64,000 nt of DNA from Pseudopedobacter beijingensis (GTDB lineage Bacteria > Bacteroidota > Bacteroidia > Sphingobacteriales > Sphingobacteriaceae). The stretch lies in NCBI RefSeq assembly GCF_042678145.1, contig NZ_JBHUDG010000050.1:62001-126000 (forward strand), given 5' to 3'. Shown here piece by piece: positions 17,389-26,372 of the stretch. Made by a program: the position numbers and the translations under genes. How positions within the stretch are numbered: the first letter of the stretch is position 1; every line of letters starts with the position of its first letter. The notes below the pieces were generated by a model. That model saw nothing but the letters and a program-made list of their open reading frames with translations. It was not told where the DNA came from and did no database searches.

Positions 17389-19539
17389 CTAAAATTTGTT
17401 CTCTTGTATTAATCTGGCAAAATTTTGTTTCGCCTGGTAGTCTATTTCGTATCTGTAAGCCACATTCTTATAGCTAAAGCTGATGATTGCTTTTTTCTGA
17501 TCTGAACTGATTAACTTAAGGTTACGTAACTGACTGTATGCCGATTCTACGGTTTCGTTTACAGGATCTATATTGCCATGTGTTTCGGTAATACTTACAA
17601 AAGTTTGTTCGCTGGCATTAGCTTGGGACGATAACATGAAAGCTTTACCTTCTGTAAGACTCATCTCCGGATCGTTAGCTCCTATGCTCAGCATTTTCAC
17701 GTTTAACAGTTTATCACTAGTAAAGTGCGTAGTATAAAACCTTTTGTTATTTAATATGCTCACAAATCCACTCTGGTCTTTTAAACTGTTTTGAGCATTT
17801 AGCCAGATATGCTGATAGCCGTAATTATTACCTAAAGCCTGAAGGTTATTTTTATAGGCTTCTACCTTAAATGATGCATCAACCAGTTGCCCTTTATACC
17901 AAAAGGGTAAATCGTATTGATGTTCTTTATTGGCTTCTACTCTAAAAATATCTACCAATAAATCTTTATGAGCTCCTTCTATCTTAATTAAAGCAGCTGT
18001 TCTTAGCATTTTTACACCCGGGTAAGCATGGTTTTCACTTGCGCTTACAATTTGCATATTAGGTTCTGCAGAGAAGTGAATCAGATCCGGGTTATACTTT
18101 TCTGCTTCTGAAACTTTTGCATGGTAATGCGATTGCTGATCTACAACCAGCGTATTATGTGCTACGGTTTGTTTAGCCCAGCTATTGTTTTCCGGCAAAT
18201 AGTGCCCCCCTCTTTTGGTTTCTATATTGATAAAACGGGAAGCTCCGTAATCAAAAAAAACTTCGCCATTGTTATCATAATAAAGGATATTCAATCTGTC
18301 GAAATGACCATGCCCCATGCCCTGCGATGCTGCTTTTAACAACAGACATTGCTGATCTTGATTGCTTCCGCTTCTTAATATCCCTAAACCGCCTTCATTA
18401 CCGTTTCCTCCATCTTTAATCCACTGCGACAGATATTTGAAAGGTTGTGATTGTCCTTCGGCAATAGCTTTAGCTACTTTTAAACCGGCATCGGAAACTA
18501 TCACTTTCTTTTGTTTTTGTGCTACATCTAACAAAAATGCTTCTGGCTTTATATCGGCGTAAGCCAAATTTAACCCATATACCAGTTCTATAGTTTCGTA
18601 GGTTTTATCTTTAATAGCATCATTTATCGGGAAAAACGTTCCGTCTGTATAAGTCAGCTGTAAAGATGTATTGATGGCTTTTGCCAGCAGTTGATCTCTG
18701 TATTCGAAAATCTTTAGATTGGGTTGGTAATTATTAATTGCCTTGGCAAACAACACAAACGGTAACAGGGCGTAGCGCTGGTAATAAGGCCCCTCCATAT
18801 AATAACCATCTGGTGAAAAAAGTTGGTCTATCTGAGCCAGGTAACCTGCTTTTCCGTCTTTTTTCGAACCTTTTAACGCCATTTCCACGTACTCTGGTTT
18901 ATTAAGTACATAACCTGTCATCCCTACTGCAGCTACATTCCAGGTTCCGTGATTGTGTATTTTGTTAAATGTGGTATAACAGTCTACAGTTAGGAATTTA
19001 AGAATAGGCATAAACAGCTTATTTTCTATAGTTGCTCTATCTTTAGGCGCAATAGCATCATAAACCATATCGTAACCTTGTATGGTATACACTTGCCAAA
19101 CACAATCATTTAATGCCTGCCAGAATATTTTACCTCCCTGATGGTTTTCTTTTCTTTTGGGATGTAAGGGCCATTTTTGGTATTGTGCGGCATAGGCTAA
19201 TAACATATCTTTTACATAATTTGCATATTTTATGTCTTTTGATAGTTGATAGGCTACTCCACAATTAAGAATGGTATTGTAATTTTTTTTGTGCTGTTCA
19301 TGCGTAACTCCTCCTCCTCCATCAGCAGGCACAGGTACGTTTATGGCTTGTTTAATGGCTACATCAGCTTGTTGTTTTATTTCCTGATAGGATGTTTTGA
19401 GGAGCGGATATAATTCTACTCCTTCTCTTACGGCATCTACATTAGCTTTGGTAAGCATAATACTGGGATGCTGCTGAGCATAAAGACCGCCCGAAAAAAG
19501 GCAATAAAATACAATTACCACTTTTTTTAAGTAGTTCAT
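17389..19539 (-). CDS. PL17 oligoalginate lyase
   Basis: This 716-residue secreted enzyme has a signal peptide (GLYAQQ), an alpha/alpha-toroid alginate-lyase domain and a C-terminal heparinase II/III-like beta-sandwich. The length fits PL17. Conserved patterns include HNHGTW (about residue 194-199, the Asn/His pair), GYYMEGPYYQRY (about 247-258, the catalytic Tyr region) and GHGHFDRLN with a metal-site His. PL17 acts exolytically on alginate oligomers and releases unsaturated monouronates. It follows the GntR gene by 40 bp and precedes kdgF. A weak operator-like sequence lies just upstream. Confidence 0.88.
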   Translation of the reverse strand: MNYLKKVVIVFYCLFSGGLYAQQHPSIMLTKANVDAVREGVELYPLLKTSYQEIKQQADVAIKQAINVPVPADGGGGVTHEQHKKNYNTILNCGVAYQLSKDIKYANYVKDMLLAYAAQYQKWPLHPKRKENHQGGKIFWQALNDCVWQVYTIQGYDMVYDAIAPKDRATIENKLFMPILKFLTVDCYTTFNKIHNHGTWNVAAVGMTGYVLNKPEYVEMALKGSKKDGKAGYLAQIDQLFSPDGYYMEGPYYQRYALLPFVLFAKAINNYQPNLKIFEYRDQLLAKAINTSLQLTYTDGTFFPINDAIKDKTYETIELVYGLNLAYADIKPEAFLLDVAQKQKKVIVSDAGLKVAKAIAEGQSQPFKYLSQWIKDGGNGNEGGLGILRSGSNQDQQCLLLKAASQGMGHGHFDRLNILYYDNNGEVFFDYGASRFINIETKRGGHYLPENNSWAKQTVAHNTLVVDQQSHYHAKVSEAEKYNPDLIHFSAEPNMQIVSASENHAYPGVKMLRTAALIKIEGAHKDLLVDIFRVEANKEHQYDLPFWYKGQLVDASFKVEAYKNNLQALGNNYGYQHIWLNAQNSLKDQSGFVSILNNKRFYTTHFTSDKLLNVKMLSIGANDPEMSLTEGKAFMLSSQANASEQTFVSITETHGNIDPVNETVESAYSQLRNLKLISSDQKKAIISFSYKNVAYRYEIDYQAKQNFARLIQENKF

Positions 19540-19555
19540 AAACGTTGCTTCTTGA

Positions 19556-19567
19556 ATGGTTAACTAA
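19556..19567. promoter_or_regulatory. Weak TTGGTNNACCAA-like site before PL17
   Basis: ATGGTTAACTAA matches the regulon word TTGGTNNACCAA at 8 of its 10 fixed positions and lies between gntR and the PL17 start. It may be a secondary operator or a chance match. Confidence 0.25.
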
Positions 19568-19579
19568 TCTGTAGTACTT

Positions 19580-20329
19580 CTATCCTACTAATGAATCTGT
19601 ACTTATTTCGGCTTCTAAAAAACTATTTTTACTAATCTGCCAAATCTCATCTAAATGTGCTACCATAGCATTTTCTGCCATCTCTATATCTCCACTTTCT
19701 ATGGCATTATAAATATCTCTGTGCTCTTGTATAGATTTTCTTCCTCTGTCTTTACCACAAACATTATTATCTACAATGTTTTTAATTAAGTCTGGGATAA
19801 TGAAAATAATCATTGATTCTAATACGGAGTTTTTTGCTGCTTTGGCTATTTTCATATGAAAAATCATATCTTCTTCTACTGCACTTTCTGCACCGCTGTT
19901 CATTTTTTTCTCATACTCTTCCATTGCCTCTTTGATTTCTCCCAAATCCTGAGCGGTTCTTCTTTCTGCCGCTAATTTTACTACAGAAAATTCTAAATGG
20001 CAACGGGCTTCTATTAAAGAATTAAAGCTGTCTTTGTTGAATTTAATAATATCAGAAATAATATTTTCGATAACACTGATACTTAACCCCGATACATAAG
20101 TACCACTTTGTGGATTGGTACGCAACAACCCATAAAACTCTAATTTTAATAGCGCTTCACGGATGTAACTTCTTCCCACTCCAAACCTTTCAGAAAGTGC
20201 CCTTTCTGATGGCAATCTATCTCCTGGCTTTAATTGCCCTGAAGTAATCAGATACTTTAGTTGTTCGATAATTTTATCTACCGGCGACTCTACTTTTATT
20301 GCTTTTATGTTTTCTATGAATGACGTCAT
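19580..20329 (-). CDS. GntR-family (FCD domain) uronate regulator
   Basis: The 249-residue reading starts at ATG 20329 (MTSFIENIKAIKVESP). A longer TTG reading would start inside the palindrome and is unlikely. It has an N-terminal GntR winged helix (LPSERALSERFGVGRSYIREALLKLE) and an all-alpha FCD effector domain. The FCD group includes ExuR and UxuR, which bind TTGGTATACCAA and respond to hexuronates. Words of this type occur at its own promoter and at the 24.4-kb promoter. It heads the PL17 operon and so probably represses both units until a uronate binds. Confidence 0.87.
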   Translation of the reverse strand: MTSFIENIKAIKVESPVDKIIEQLKYLITSGQLKPGDRLPSERALSERFGVGRSYIREALLKLEFYGLLRTNPQSGTYVSGLSISVIENIISDIIKFNKDSFNSLIEARCHLEFSVVKLAAERRTAQDLGEIKEAMEEYEKKMNSGAESAVEEDMIFHMKIAKAAKNSVLESMIIFIIPDLIKNIVDNNVCGKDRGRKSIQEHRDIYNAIESGDIEMAENAMVAHLDEIWQISKNSFLEAEISTDSLVG

Positions 20330-20342
20330 ATATTCATTTAGT

Positions 20343-20372
20343 TTTGGTCTACCAATTAATTGGTAGACCAAA
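20343..20372. promoter_or_regulatory. 30-bp perfect palindrome, double GntR operator
   Basis: The two 15-bp arms mirror each other perfectly. The palindrome holds two operator words, TTGGTCTACCAA (20344-20355) and TTGGTAGACCAA (20360-20371), with centres 16 bp apart. The minus-strand -7 box TATATTTG (20376-20369) overlaps its edge, so the operator sits over the transcription start of gntR and the lyase operon. This fits repression with autoregulation. Confidence 0.8.
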
Positions 20373-20406
20373 TATAATCATCATTAATGGTTATTTAAAA
20401 TATATT

Positions 20407-22494
20407 TCATTTTATTATTTTCTGACGGTAAACATCTTTTTCTGATTGATAGGAAATGATATAAACTCCCTTAGTCAACTGAGGGGTTTCTATCCTATAC
20501 TTATTATTTCCCTGTACCACATCTATTATTTTGGATGCTAATACTTTGCCGTCAACAGCATATACGGTTACTTTAGCTTTTTCACTGCTATAGGCGTTTT
20601 TCCAAAAATCAATGGCATAAGAATTATCAGAGGCTATCACCGTAAAGTAATTCTCTAAATTATTTATCGTAATAACTTTAGGATCATAAACTCTGGACTT
20701 GCCATCGGTATCATATTGTACCAGTCTGTAATAAGCTGTTCCTTGCAGCGGCTGCTCATCCAGATAAGTGTATTGTGTAAGTACATTGCTGTCGCCTACT
20801 GCATATTTTCTACCCAGCACCTTAAATTCTTTTGCATCGGCAGATCTTTCTATTTCGAAATAGGAATTGTTTTGCTCTGATGCCGTTGACCAAATTATGT
20901 TTACCTTATTACCTTGTTTCTTAAGATCAAAGGAAACTAATTGCACCGGCAAAACACCTATTTTGCCTACAGATAAAGGCCCAAAATCTGTTAAGGTGAC
21001 GGTAGCTGTATTTTGACTACTATTGCCTGTTCCCATGTACTCAGAATAACTACCATCTTTAAACACAGAAACTCCAATTTCGGCATTTGTTAATGATGCA
21101 AAGTTTGCACCTTCCAGATTGTCCTGCCATCCTAAAGTAGCTATACAATTACCGCTACCACTGGTTCTTTTAACATTCCAGATAGCATTTACCAAATTAC
21201 TTTTTAATGTATTGCTTAATGCTGTTCCGTTTGATGTAGCATCTTCCGTTATACCTTCAAACACGTTAAGTTCAAAATCTGATGATGTGATTGGATTTAA
21301 TGTAACAGGAAGGTAATTTGATGCAGATCCCAGTGGAATTGTTTTAGTTGTTGATAACCCATTTATTTTTAATATCCCAGCATCAGCACCATTTGTTAGT
21401 GTTGCTATATAACTTGTCGTACTCCCCCCAACAATAGCTATATTACCTGCAGACAGGGCTACCTCAGAGGTTGATGGTATAATTAATTTACCGCTTGTTA
21501 ACTTCAATTGATCTGCAATTGTCACCATTGAATTAGCTAAAACCTCTACCCCATCTGTTGCTGCTATTTCCAACTTATGGTAAGCATTAAGAGATACTGC
21601 CGGATTTGTAGAGGCAGCTGAGGTTAATAAAGTCTGAGATTGTCCGTTATAAACTATAGTACCATGATTAATATAAGCACTAAAATTGAAAGCTGGTGCA
21701 GTACTTTTAAGAATTAAAGTCCCTCCTTCTTCTATTTCTAACTTACCACTTGGATTAATAGGATTTGAAAAATTAGAAGCCATAAGGGATGCTATTCCAT
21801 TTTTTTCAAACTGCACAATAGCTCCGTTTTTAAGGGTAAAATCACCAGAACCTGAGGTAGAACCTATAGCAAATCTATCAAGGTTTATTACTTTACCACT
21901 AGAAATCGTTAATCCTCTAAATTTCATCCCTACTTCTAATCTAACTTCAGCATCAGCATTTAATGCAAACTCTCCATAACATACTGTACCATTAGAATTC
22001 CATTCTCCTGTATTGGTTATAATTCTGTTACCTCCAACAAATCTCAATACACCCGCTGTAGACGAGTTTACAAACATACTAGCATTAGTTACGGTACTAC
22101 TGGTCTGGTCGGTATAAAAAACGTCATCAGTTGCTCCAGTTACAGGAGTTTTAGTAATAACATACACTCTAACCTTCCCTCCTACATTTAATCTGTTAAC
22201 ACCTAATTGAACAGAACCGTATGTACTTCCTTTATATCCAAAGTGTAAATCTTTACAATAAACATCCGATCCATCTATAATAACCGAGTGTCCGGACTGC
22301 AAGTAAACATTATTGTTTATTGTAGGTTCAACCGATGCAGGTGACCAGGCACCTCCATTACGTACTTCCCAGGTAGCTGGTGTTTTCCAGTTTCCGTTTG
22401 AAACTGTACGGTAATCACCATCTGTTTCTATTTGCGCAAAAGCACCACTCACTCCTGTGAGTATCAATAATGCAAAAAGTAGTTTTTTCATCAT
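20407..22494 (-). CDS. Secreted beta-strand-rich protein with T9SS sorting domain
   Basis: The 695-residue protein has a signal peptide (SGAFAQ), a WxNGG-type start (GNWKTPATWEVRNGGAW), a long region of short beta repeats, and a linker of the type VQLVSFDLKKQGNKVNIIWSTASEQNN. It ends with a type IX sorting domain (TKGVYIISYQSEKDVYRQKIIK region). It is thus secreted or anchored outside the cell. It is the last gene of the 24.4-kb transcription unit. No catalytic motif is visible, so it may bind polysaccharide. Confidence 0.7.
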   Translation of the reverse strand: MMKKLLFALLILTGVSGAFAQIETDGDYRTVSNGNWKTPATWEVRNGGAWSPASVEPTINNNVYLQSGHSVIIDGSDVYCKDLHFGYKGSTYGSVQLGVNRLNVGGKVRVYVITKTPVTGATDDVFYTDQTSSTVTNASMFVNSSTAGVLRFVGGNRIITNTGEWNSNGTVCYGEFALNADAEVRLEVGMKFRGLTISSGKVINLDRFAIGSTSGSGDFTLKNGAIVQFEKNGIASLMASNFSNPINPSGKLEIEEGGTLILKSTAPAFNFSAYINHGTIVYNGQSQTLLTSAASTNPAVSLNAYHKLEIAATDGVEVLANSMVTIADQLKLTSGKLIIPSTSEVALSAGNIAIVGGSTTSYIATLTNGADAGILKINGLSTTKTIPLGSASNYLPVTLNPITSSDFELNVFEGITEDATSNGTALSNTLKSNLVNAIWNVKRTSGSGNCIATLGWQDNLEGANFASLTNAEIGVSVFKDGSYSEYMGTGNSSQNTATVTLTDFGPLSVGKIGVLPVQLVSFDLKKQGNKVNIIWSTASEQNNSYFEIERSADAKEFKVLGRKYAVGDSNVLTQYTYLDEQPLQGTAYYRLVQYDTDGKSRVYDPKVITINNLENYFTVIASDNSYAIDFWKNAYSSEKAKVTVYAVDGKVLASKIIDVVQGNNKYRIETPQLTKGVYIISYQSEKDVYRQKIIK

Positions 22495-22549
22495 ACTGAG
22501 TTTTATAATTGATTATTAAAAATGTGGGTATCTAAAAAGCCGGGTGGAA

Positions 22550-22625
22550 CGTTATTGCGAGGAATAGAAGTAGTTTCATAATATCAAAACATACATTATA
22601 TGATTATTCCCTCTCCGCAATAACG
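22550..22625. repeat. REP-like inverted repeat (cgttattgcgagg)
   Basis: The left arm cgttattgcgaggaata pairs with the right arm tattccctctccgcaataacg, leaving a ~35-base loop. It matches the Bacteroidota intergenic repeat family containing attgcgaggaa. It sits between two same-strand genes and could attenuate transcription. There is no following T-run. Confidence 0.6.
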
Positions 22626-22680
22626 CATTTTTCAAACCTTTATTAACCTTTTAAATAGCCTTTATCATTATATTTATATC

Positions 22681-23499
22681 TTATAAATTGCTATTGATTT
22701 CTAGATTATCCAGCCACGCTTTAGACATTGTATCATTGCCTTTTGGGGTAACACCATACACAAGAAAACCACTTAAACTATTTCCTGCGGTTAAACCTCC
22801 TGTAACAAACTGTTCTGCAATACGCTTTCCGTTTATCCAAACATGGTAGGTTCCTACTGGCAATATCTGCTCGCTCTCTTTACTGTATTTCTTCTCTTCT
22901 GTTGAATTATTACTATAGATTTCTATTAAATAATCGGTACCTTTTAAAAGACCTACACCTTTTACCATAGACCATTTATTACCGTTTCGGGTATAAAAGT
23001 TAAGCTCATTGGCTTCAGATACATTCAATCTAAGCCCCACAAAAATCTCTGTTGATGTTTCTTTAACCCCACTATTACCCTGAAAAATATCATCAGAATT
23101 TGCAGACACTCCATTAGCAAACACCCATTGGCCTGTACCAGCCTTATCTATTTTAAAATTAAAGCTGGTTTTATTTACTGCCCCAGTATTTAAATTGTAT
23201 AAGGAAAACTTGCTGGTAGTAGTACCTGCAACAATTTCTAAGGCACTCTCTTTAATAAAATCCGCTCCTTTTTTTACTAAATTAAAAGCTCCCGATCCAT
23301 CCGAAGCCGTTCTTACCCTGGCTTTAATTGCTTTGTTTTCTGTAACTTTTGGTAAAAATGAAATAGAAGAAGCACCCGGATTAGGATTAAATGAAGCCTC
23401 TTTATCACCAAAGTCATACTTGATTAATGAGTTTTGAGCATGAACCGAATATCCCCAAAAAAATGTCGTTAAAGTGACTACCAAAAAAACTTTCATCAT
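22681..23499 (-). CDS. Secreted protein of unknown function, uronate locus
   Basis: The 272-residue protein has a signal peptide ending at VHAQ. The mature part looks like an all-beta jelly roll (FNFKIDKAGTGQWVFANG, YHVWINGKRIAEQFV), the kind of fold used in carbohydrate-binding and lyase domains. I do not recognise the family. It lies 17 bp downstream of the lyase-like lipoprotein gene in the same transcription unit, so a role in binding or cutting uronan is plausible but unproven. Confidence 0.6.
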   Translation of the reverse strand: MMKVFLVVTLTTFFWGYSVHAQNSLIKYDFGDKEASFNPNPGASSISFLPKVTENKAIKARVRTASDGSGAFNLVKKGADFIKESALEIVAGTTTSKFSLYNLNTGAVNKTSFNFKIDKAGTGQWVFANGVSANSDDIFQGNSGVKETSTEIFVGLRLNVSEANELNFYTRNGNKWSMVKGVGLLKGTDYLIEIYSNNSTEEKKYSKESEQILPVGTYHVWINGKRIAEQFVTGGLTAGNSLSGFLVYGVTPKGNDTMSKAWLDNLEINSNL

Positions 23500-23516
23500 T
23501 TTTATTATTTTAAGAG

Positions 23517-24389
23517 TTATAATTCTGTTATATTAAAGTCGTTAAACCAAACTGTTTCATCTCTTAACATCTGCGGATTCAACAAACTTCTGTATATTCC
23601 CCATTTCGGACGACAAGAACTTGTTCCTGTACGCCACAAGTCTAAATCAGTATAGGTCGCATCCAGCAATATCTTTCCGTCTTTTATTCTTTTTATTGAA
23701 ATTTTATAACTTCCGTGAGTAGCAAATTTTATCTGCTCATTAACCTCTACCCAGTTTCCTTTAAAATCTGCCAGAGCAATAGTATTTTTAGTCACAGCCT
23801 GCCCATTATCACCGGTATGTATCAATTGCATAATATCTCCACCAGATTTATACCGGGCGGTAAGCGTAATAATGGGCAGCGAGGCATTCCCATCAATGGG
23901 TTTTATCTGATGCAGGTGCGTAAAATTGGAGGATGGTTTAAAACCTCCATCTAATTTAAATTTCCATGAATAATTTACTGTTTCATTTAAAGTTGCTTTT
24001 AAACTATCCGGCGATTTATCGTAAGTTTTTATTTCGTTTCGTTGTCTGTCAGAATCTGTTCCTCTGTCATTATCAGGTGTTACATGAATATGAAAAGCAA
24101 AAACATAGCTATTTAAATCAGTATCAAAAACTTGCGTAATATGCTTCCCAAAGGCCGGATGGCTAACATCCGGAGCCTCTACAACATCTCCCGTCCCCCC
24201 TAACACACTATTTATTAAAGCATAAGCATCTCCTGTACCTGTTGCACTTAAGGTAACTCCTTTACCTGCTGTAACAGGCAATGTTTCTTCCTGCTTAGGC
24301 GGAATGGTAGTTTCTTCTTTTTTAACTTCTGTGCTTCCTTTACAAGCATGCAAAGCACACACGATAACGAGTAAATATTTAGCATTCAT
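23517..24389 (-). CDS. Jelly-roll polysaccharide lyase-like lipoprotein
   Basis: The 290-residue protein is a lipoprotein with a short signal ending in LHAC (Cys16). The mature part has RQRNEIKTY, a Trp/Phe-rich strand (SWKFKLDGG), HLHQIK and KWGIYRS. The arrangement of an Arg/Glu strand, a QIK strand and a Tyr-containing KWGIYRS strand recalls the beta-jelly-roll lyases (PL7/PL20/Cip1-like group). The exact CAZy family is uncertain. Its promoter carries three operator words of the GntR regulon, which ties it to uronan breakdown. Confidence 0.6.
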   Translation of the reverse strand: MNAKYLLVIVCALHACKGSTEVKKEETTIPPKQEETLPVTAGKGVTLSATGTGDAYALINSVLGGTGDVVEAPDVSHPAFGKHITQVFDTDLNSYVFAFHIHVTPDNDRGTDSDRQRNEIKTYDKSPDSLKATLNETVNYSWKFKLDGGFKPSSNFTHLHQIKPIDGNASLPIITLTARYKSGGDIMQLIHTGDNGQAVTKNTIALADFKGNWVEVNEQIKFATHGSYKISIKRIKDGKILLDATYTDLDLWRTGTSSCRPKWGIYRSLLNPQMLRDETVWFNDFNITEL

Positions 24390-24390
24390 A

Positions 24391-24445
24391 TTGGTATACC
24401 AATTATTGGTTAACCAAATATAGCTATTTACTTTGGTTAACCAAA
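24391..24445. promoter_or_regulatory. Promoter with three GntR operator words
   Basis: Operator words are TTGGTATACCAA (24391-24402), TTGGTTAACCAA (24406-24417) and TTGGTTAACCAA (24433-24444). On the minus strand the -33 box TTTG (24445-24442) and -7 box TATATTTG (24422-24415) are separated by 19 bp. Both boxes are overlapped by operators. The first word equals the core bound by E. coli ExuR/UxuR. Confidence 0.8.
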
Positions 24446-24613
24446 TTATAAGTCATGTATTTTTGGTGGTGAATAAATTTAAAACCTACTGATTATGAAC
24501 AGGTCTGAAAATCTTAAACAATTGGTCGTAAAATCTTAACAAAGTCAAAAAACAAATTATTACGGTCATCTAAACAGAAAAGATTAAATTCGCATGAAAC
24601 AAAATATCAGCAA

Positions 24614-25474
24614 TTGAACAGTCCTATATATGTCACTAAGTTTTCCGGAGAACGAGTAGAGTTCAAACCTGAAAGTCTTATAAATTCATTATCCAAATCA
24701 GGTGCCTCGCCCCAACAGGTAAATACTGTTTTTAATGAAATGCAAAAACATATTTATAATGGCATTACTACCAGACAGCTTTACCAGATTGCTTTTAAAC
24801 TTTTAAAACAGCAACGTAATGTATTTGCTGCCCGTTATAGTCTAAAAAAAGCATTAAGAGATTTAGGACCTGCGGGTTATTATTTTGAAAGATGGGTAGC
24901 CAAACTTTTTCATCATTACGGATACAAAACTTTAACCGGACAGGTTTTGCAAGGAAAGGCAGTTACGCATGAGGTTGACGTTGTAGCACAAAAAGACGAT
25001 AAACTAATTTTTGCCGAGTGCAAGTTCAGAAATACAGTTGATGCTAAAATAAGTGTTACCAATCCTATGTATTTCCTTTCACGGGTTAAAGATTTGAGCA
25101 ATAAACCATTTAGCTTTTTTGGAAGTGAACAACATTTAAGTGAAGGCTGGTTAATAAGTAATGCCTACCTTACAAAAGATGCCATTAGCTTTGCTGAATG
25201 TTACGACATCAAACTCATGGCCTGGGACTATCCTCCTGAAAAGAGTATTAAATACCGTGTAGACCTGGGTGCTTTATATCCGGTTACCTGTTTAACAACT
25301 TTAACCATTGCCGAAAAAGAGACGCTTTTAAAAAACAATTGCATTTTGGTAAAGGACATTTTAGATAGAAAGAAATACCTGCAATTGCTGAAGGTTTCGC
25401 AGAAAAAAACAGATCGTATTTTAAAAGAAGCAGAAGAGCTGGTGAATTTAACATCAGCCAATAATGAGGAATAA
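24614..25474 (+). CDS. ATP-cone plus Mrr-type endonuclease-fold protein
   Basis: This 286-residue protein has an N-terminal ATP-cone (residues ~5-90: VTKFSGERVEFKPESL...ARYSLKKAL), the regulatory nucleotide-binding module of ribonucleotide reductases. A PD-(D/E)xK nuclease core follows: Glu92, Asp122 (HEVDVVAQ) and Glu135-x-Lys137 (FAECKFR). The start is a TTG; I found no in-frame ATG near it. The stop overlaps the HAD phosphatase gene by one codon region. A nucleic-acid quality-control role sensing dNTP/ATP is possible, but the function is unknown. Confidence 0.75.
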   Translation: MNSPIYVTKFSGERVEFKPESLINSLSKSGASPQQVNTVFNEMQKHIYNGITTRQLYQIAFKLLKQQRNVFAARYSLKKALRDLGPAGYYFERWVAKLFHHYGYKTLTGQVLQGKAVTHEVDVVAQKDDKLIFAECKFRNTVDAKISVTNPMYFLSRVKDLSNKPFSFFGSEQHLSEGWLISNAYLTKDAISFAECYDIKLMAWDYPPEKSIKYRVDLGALYPVTCLTTLTIAEKETLLKNNCILVKDILDRKKYLQLLKVSQKKTDRILKEAEELVNLTSANNEE

Positions 25475-25475
25475 C

Positions 25476-26117
25476 ATGCATAACAATATAAAGAATATCA
25501 TATTTGATTACGGAAACGTCATTTTTGATATAGATTTTAGCAAAGCACAAAAGGCTTTTCAGGATTTGGGTGTACCCGATGCAGCCATTTTTTTTGGACA
25601 TAAGGCACAAAATGAAATTTTTGACCGTTTTGATAAAGGAGAATTATCTGCTCAGGAATGGAGAAACGAAATCAGGGAGCTGATTGGAGACAGCGTAAGC
25701 TTAAGCGATCAGCAAATTGACGATGCATGGAATGCTTTATTATTAGGCGTACCTAGCGGTAACCACGAGCTATTATTAAAAATTAAAGAAAGATATAACA
25801 CTTTTTTGTTGAGTAATAACAACGAAATCCATTATCAATGGATTATGGATTATCTGAAAAGAGATTTTCAGCTGAATGATAATTCTTCCTTTTTTAATAA
25901 AGACTACTATTCTCACCTGATGGGCATGAGAAAACCTAATACTGATATTTTCGAATTTGTACTGGACACCCATCAACTAATCCCTGAAGAAACCCTGTTT
26001 ATAGACGATAGTCCGCAACATTTGGAAACAGCCAGAAAATTGGGGTTACAAACGTATTTGATGACCAAACCAGATAATCTGCAAAACTACTTTAAGTCCA
26101 ATAACTTATTAAAATAA
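25476..26117 (+). CDS. HAD-superfamily phosphatase (YihX-like)
   Basis: The 213-residue reading begins at ATG 25476 (MHNNIKNIIFDYGNV); an ATG at 25464 would overlap the upstream gene more. Motif I is FDYGNV with Gly in place of the usual second Asp (Asp11, Gly13), a variation typical of glucose-1-phosphatase-like HADs. Motif II lies at LLSNNN and motif IV at LFIDDSPQHLETA. It dephosphorylates small sugar or nucleotide phosphates; the substrate is not clear. Confidence 0.78.
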   Translation: MHNNIKNIIFDYGNVIFDIDFSKAQKAFQDLGVPDAAIFFGHKAQNEIFDRFDKGELSAQEWRNEIRELIGDSVSLSDQQIDDAWNALLLGVPSGNHELLLKIKERYNTFLLSNNNEIHYQWIMDYLKRDFQLNDNSSFFNKDYYSHLMGMRKPNTDIFEFVLDTHQLIPEETLFIDDSPQHLETARKLGLQTYLMTKPDNLQNYFKSNNLLK

Positions 26118-26165
26118 ACTCAAATTTCTGACTATCGCCAAGGCTTTTTTTGTAATATTGCAGCA

Positions 26166-26372
26166 ATGATTGAATTTGAATTAAATAGCGATTTTATCCC
26201 TATGATACAGCTTTTGAAAGTTACCGATTTGGTAATGTCTGGTGGTGAAGCACAAGCAGTTGTAGAACAGGGTCTGGTTAAATATAATGGCAACGTTGAT
26301 TACAGAAAAAGATTGAAAGTAAAAAAAGGCGACATTGTAGAGTTTAACAAACAAACAATTAAAATAGTATGA
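26166..26372 (+). CDS. S4-domain RNA-binding protein
   Basis: This 68-residue protein consists of little more than one S4 domain (LLKVTDLVMSGGEAQAVVEQGLVKYNGN, then KVKKGDIVEF). Stand-alone S4 proteins such as YbcJ bind structured RNA. The gene overlaps the aroB start by 4 bp (ATGA), so translation is coupled. Confidence 0.83.
   Translation: MIEFELNSDFIPMIQLLKVTDLVMSGGEAQAVVEQGLVKYNGNVDYRKRLKVKKGDIVEFNKQTIKIV

Noticed and set aside
22550..22625. Inverted repeat as intrinsic terminator
   Set aside because: No T-run and it matches a dispersed repeat family.
24614..25474. Defence-system nuclease
   Set aside because: It lies in an operon with HAD, S4 and AroB, and no other defence gene is near.
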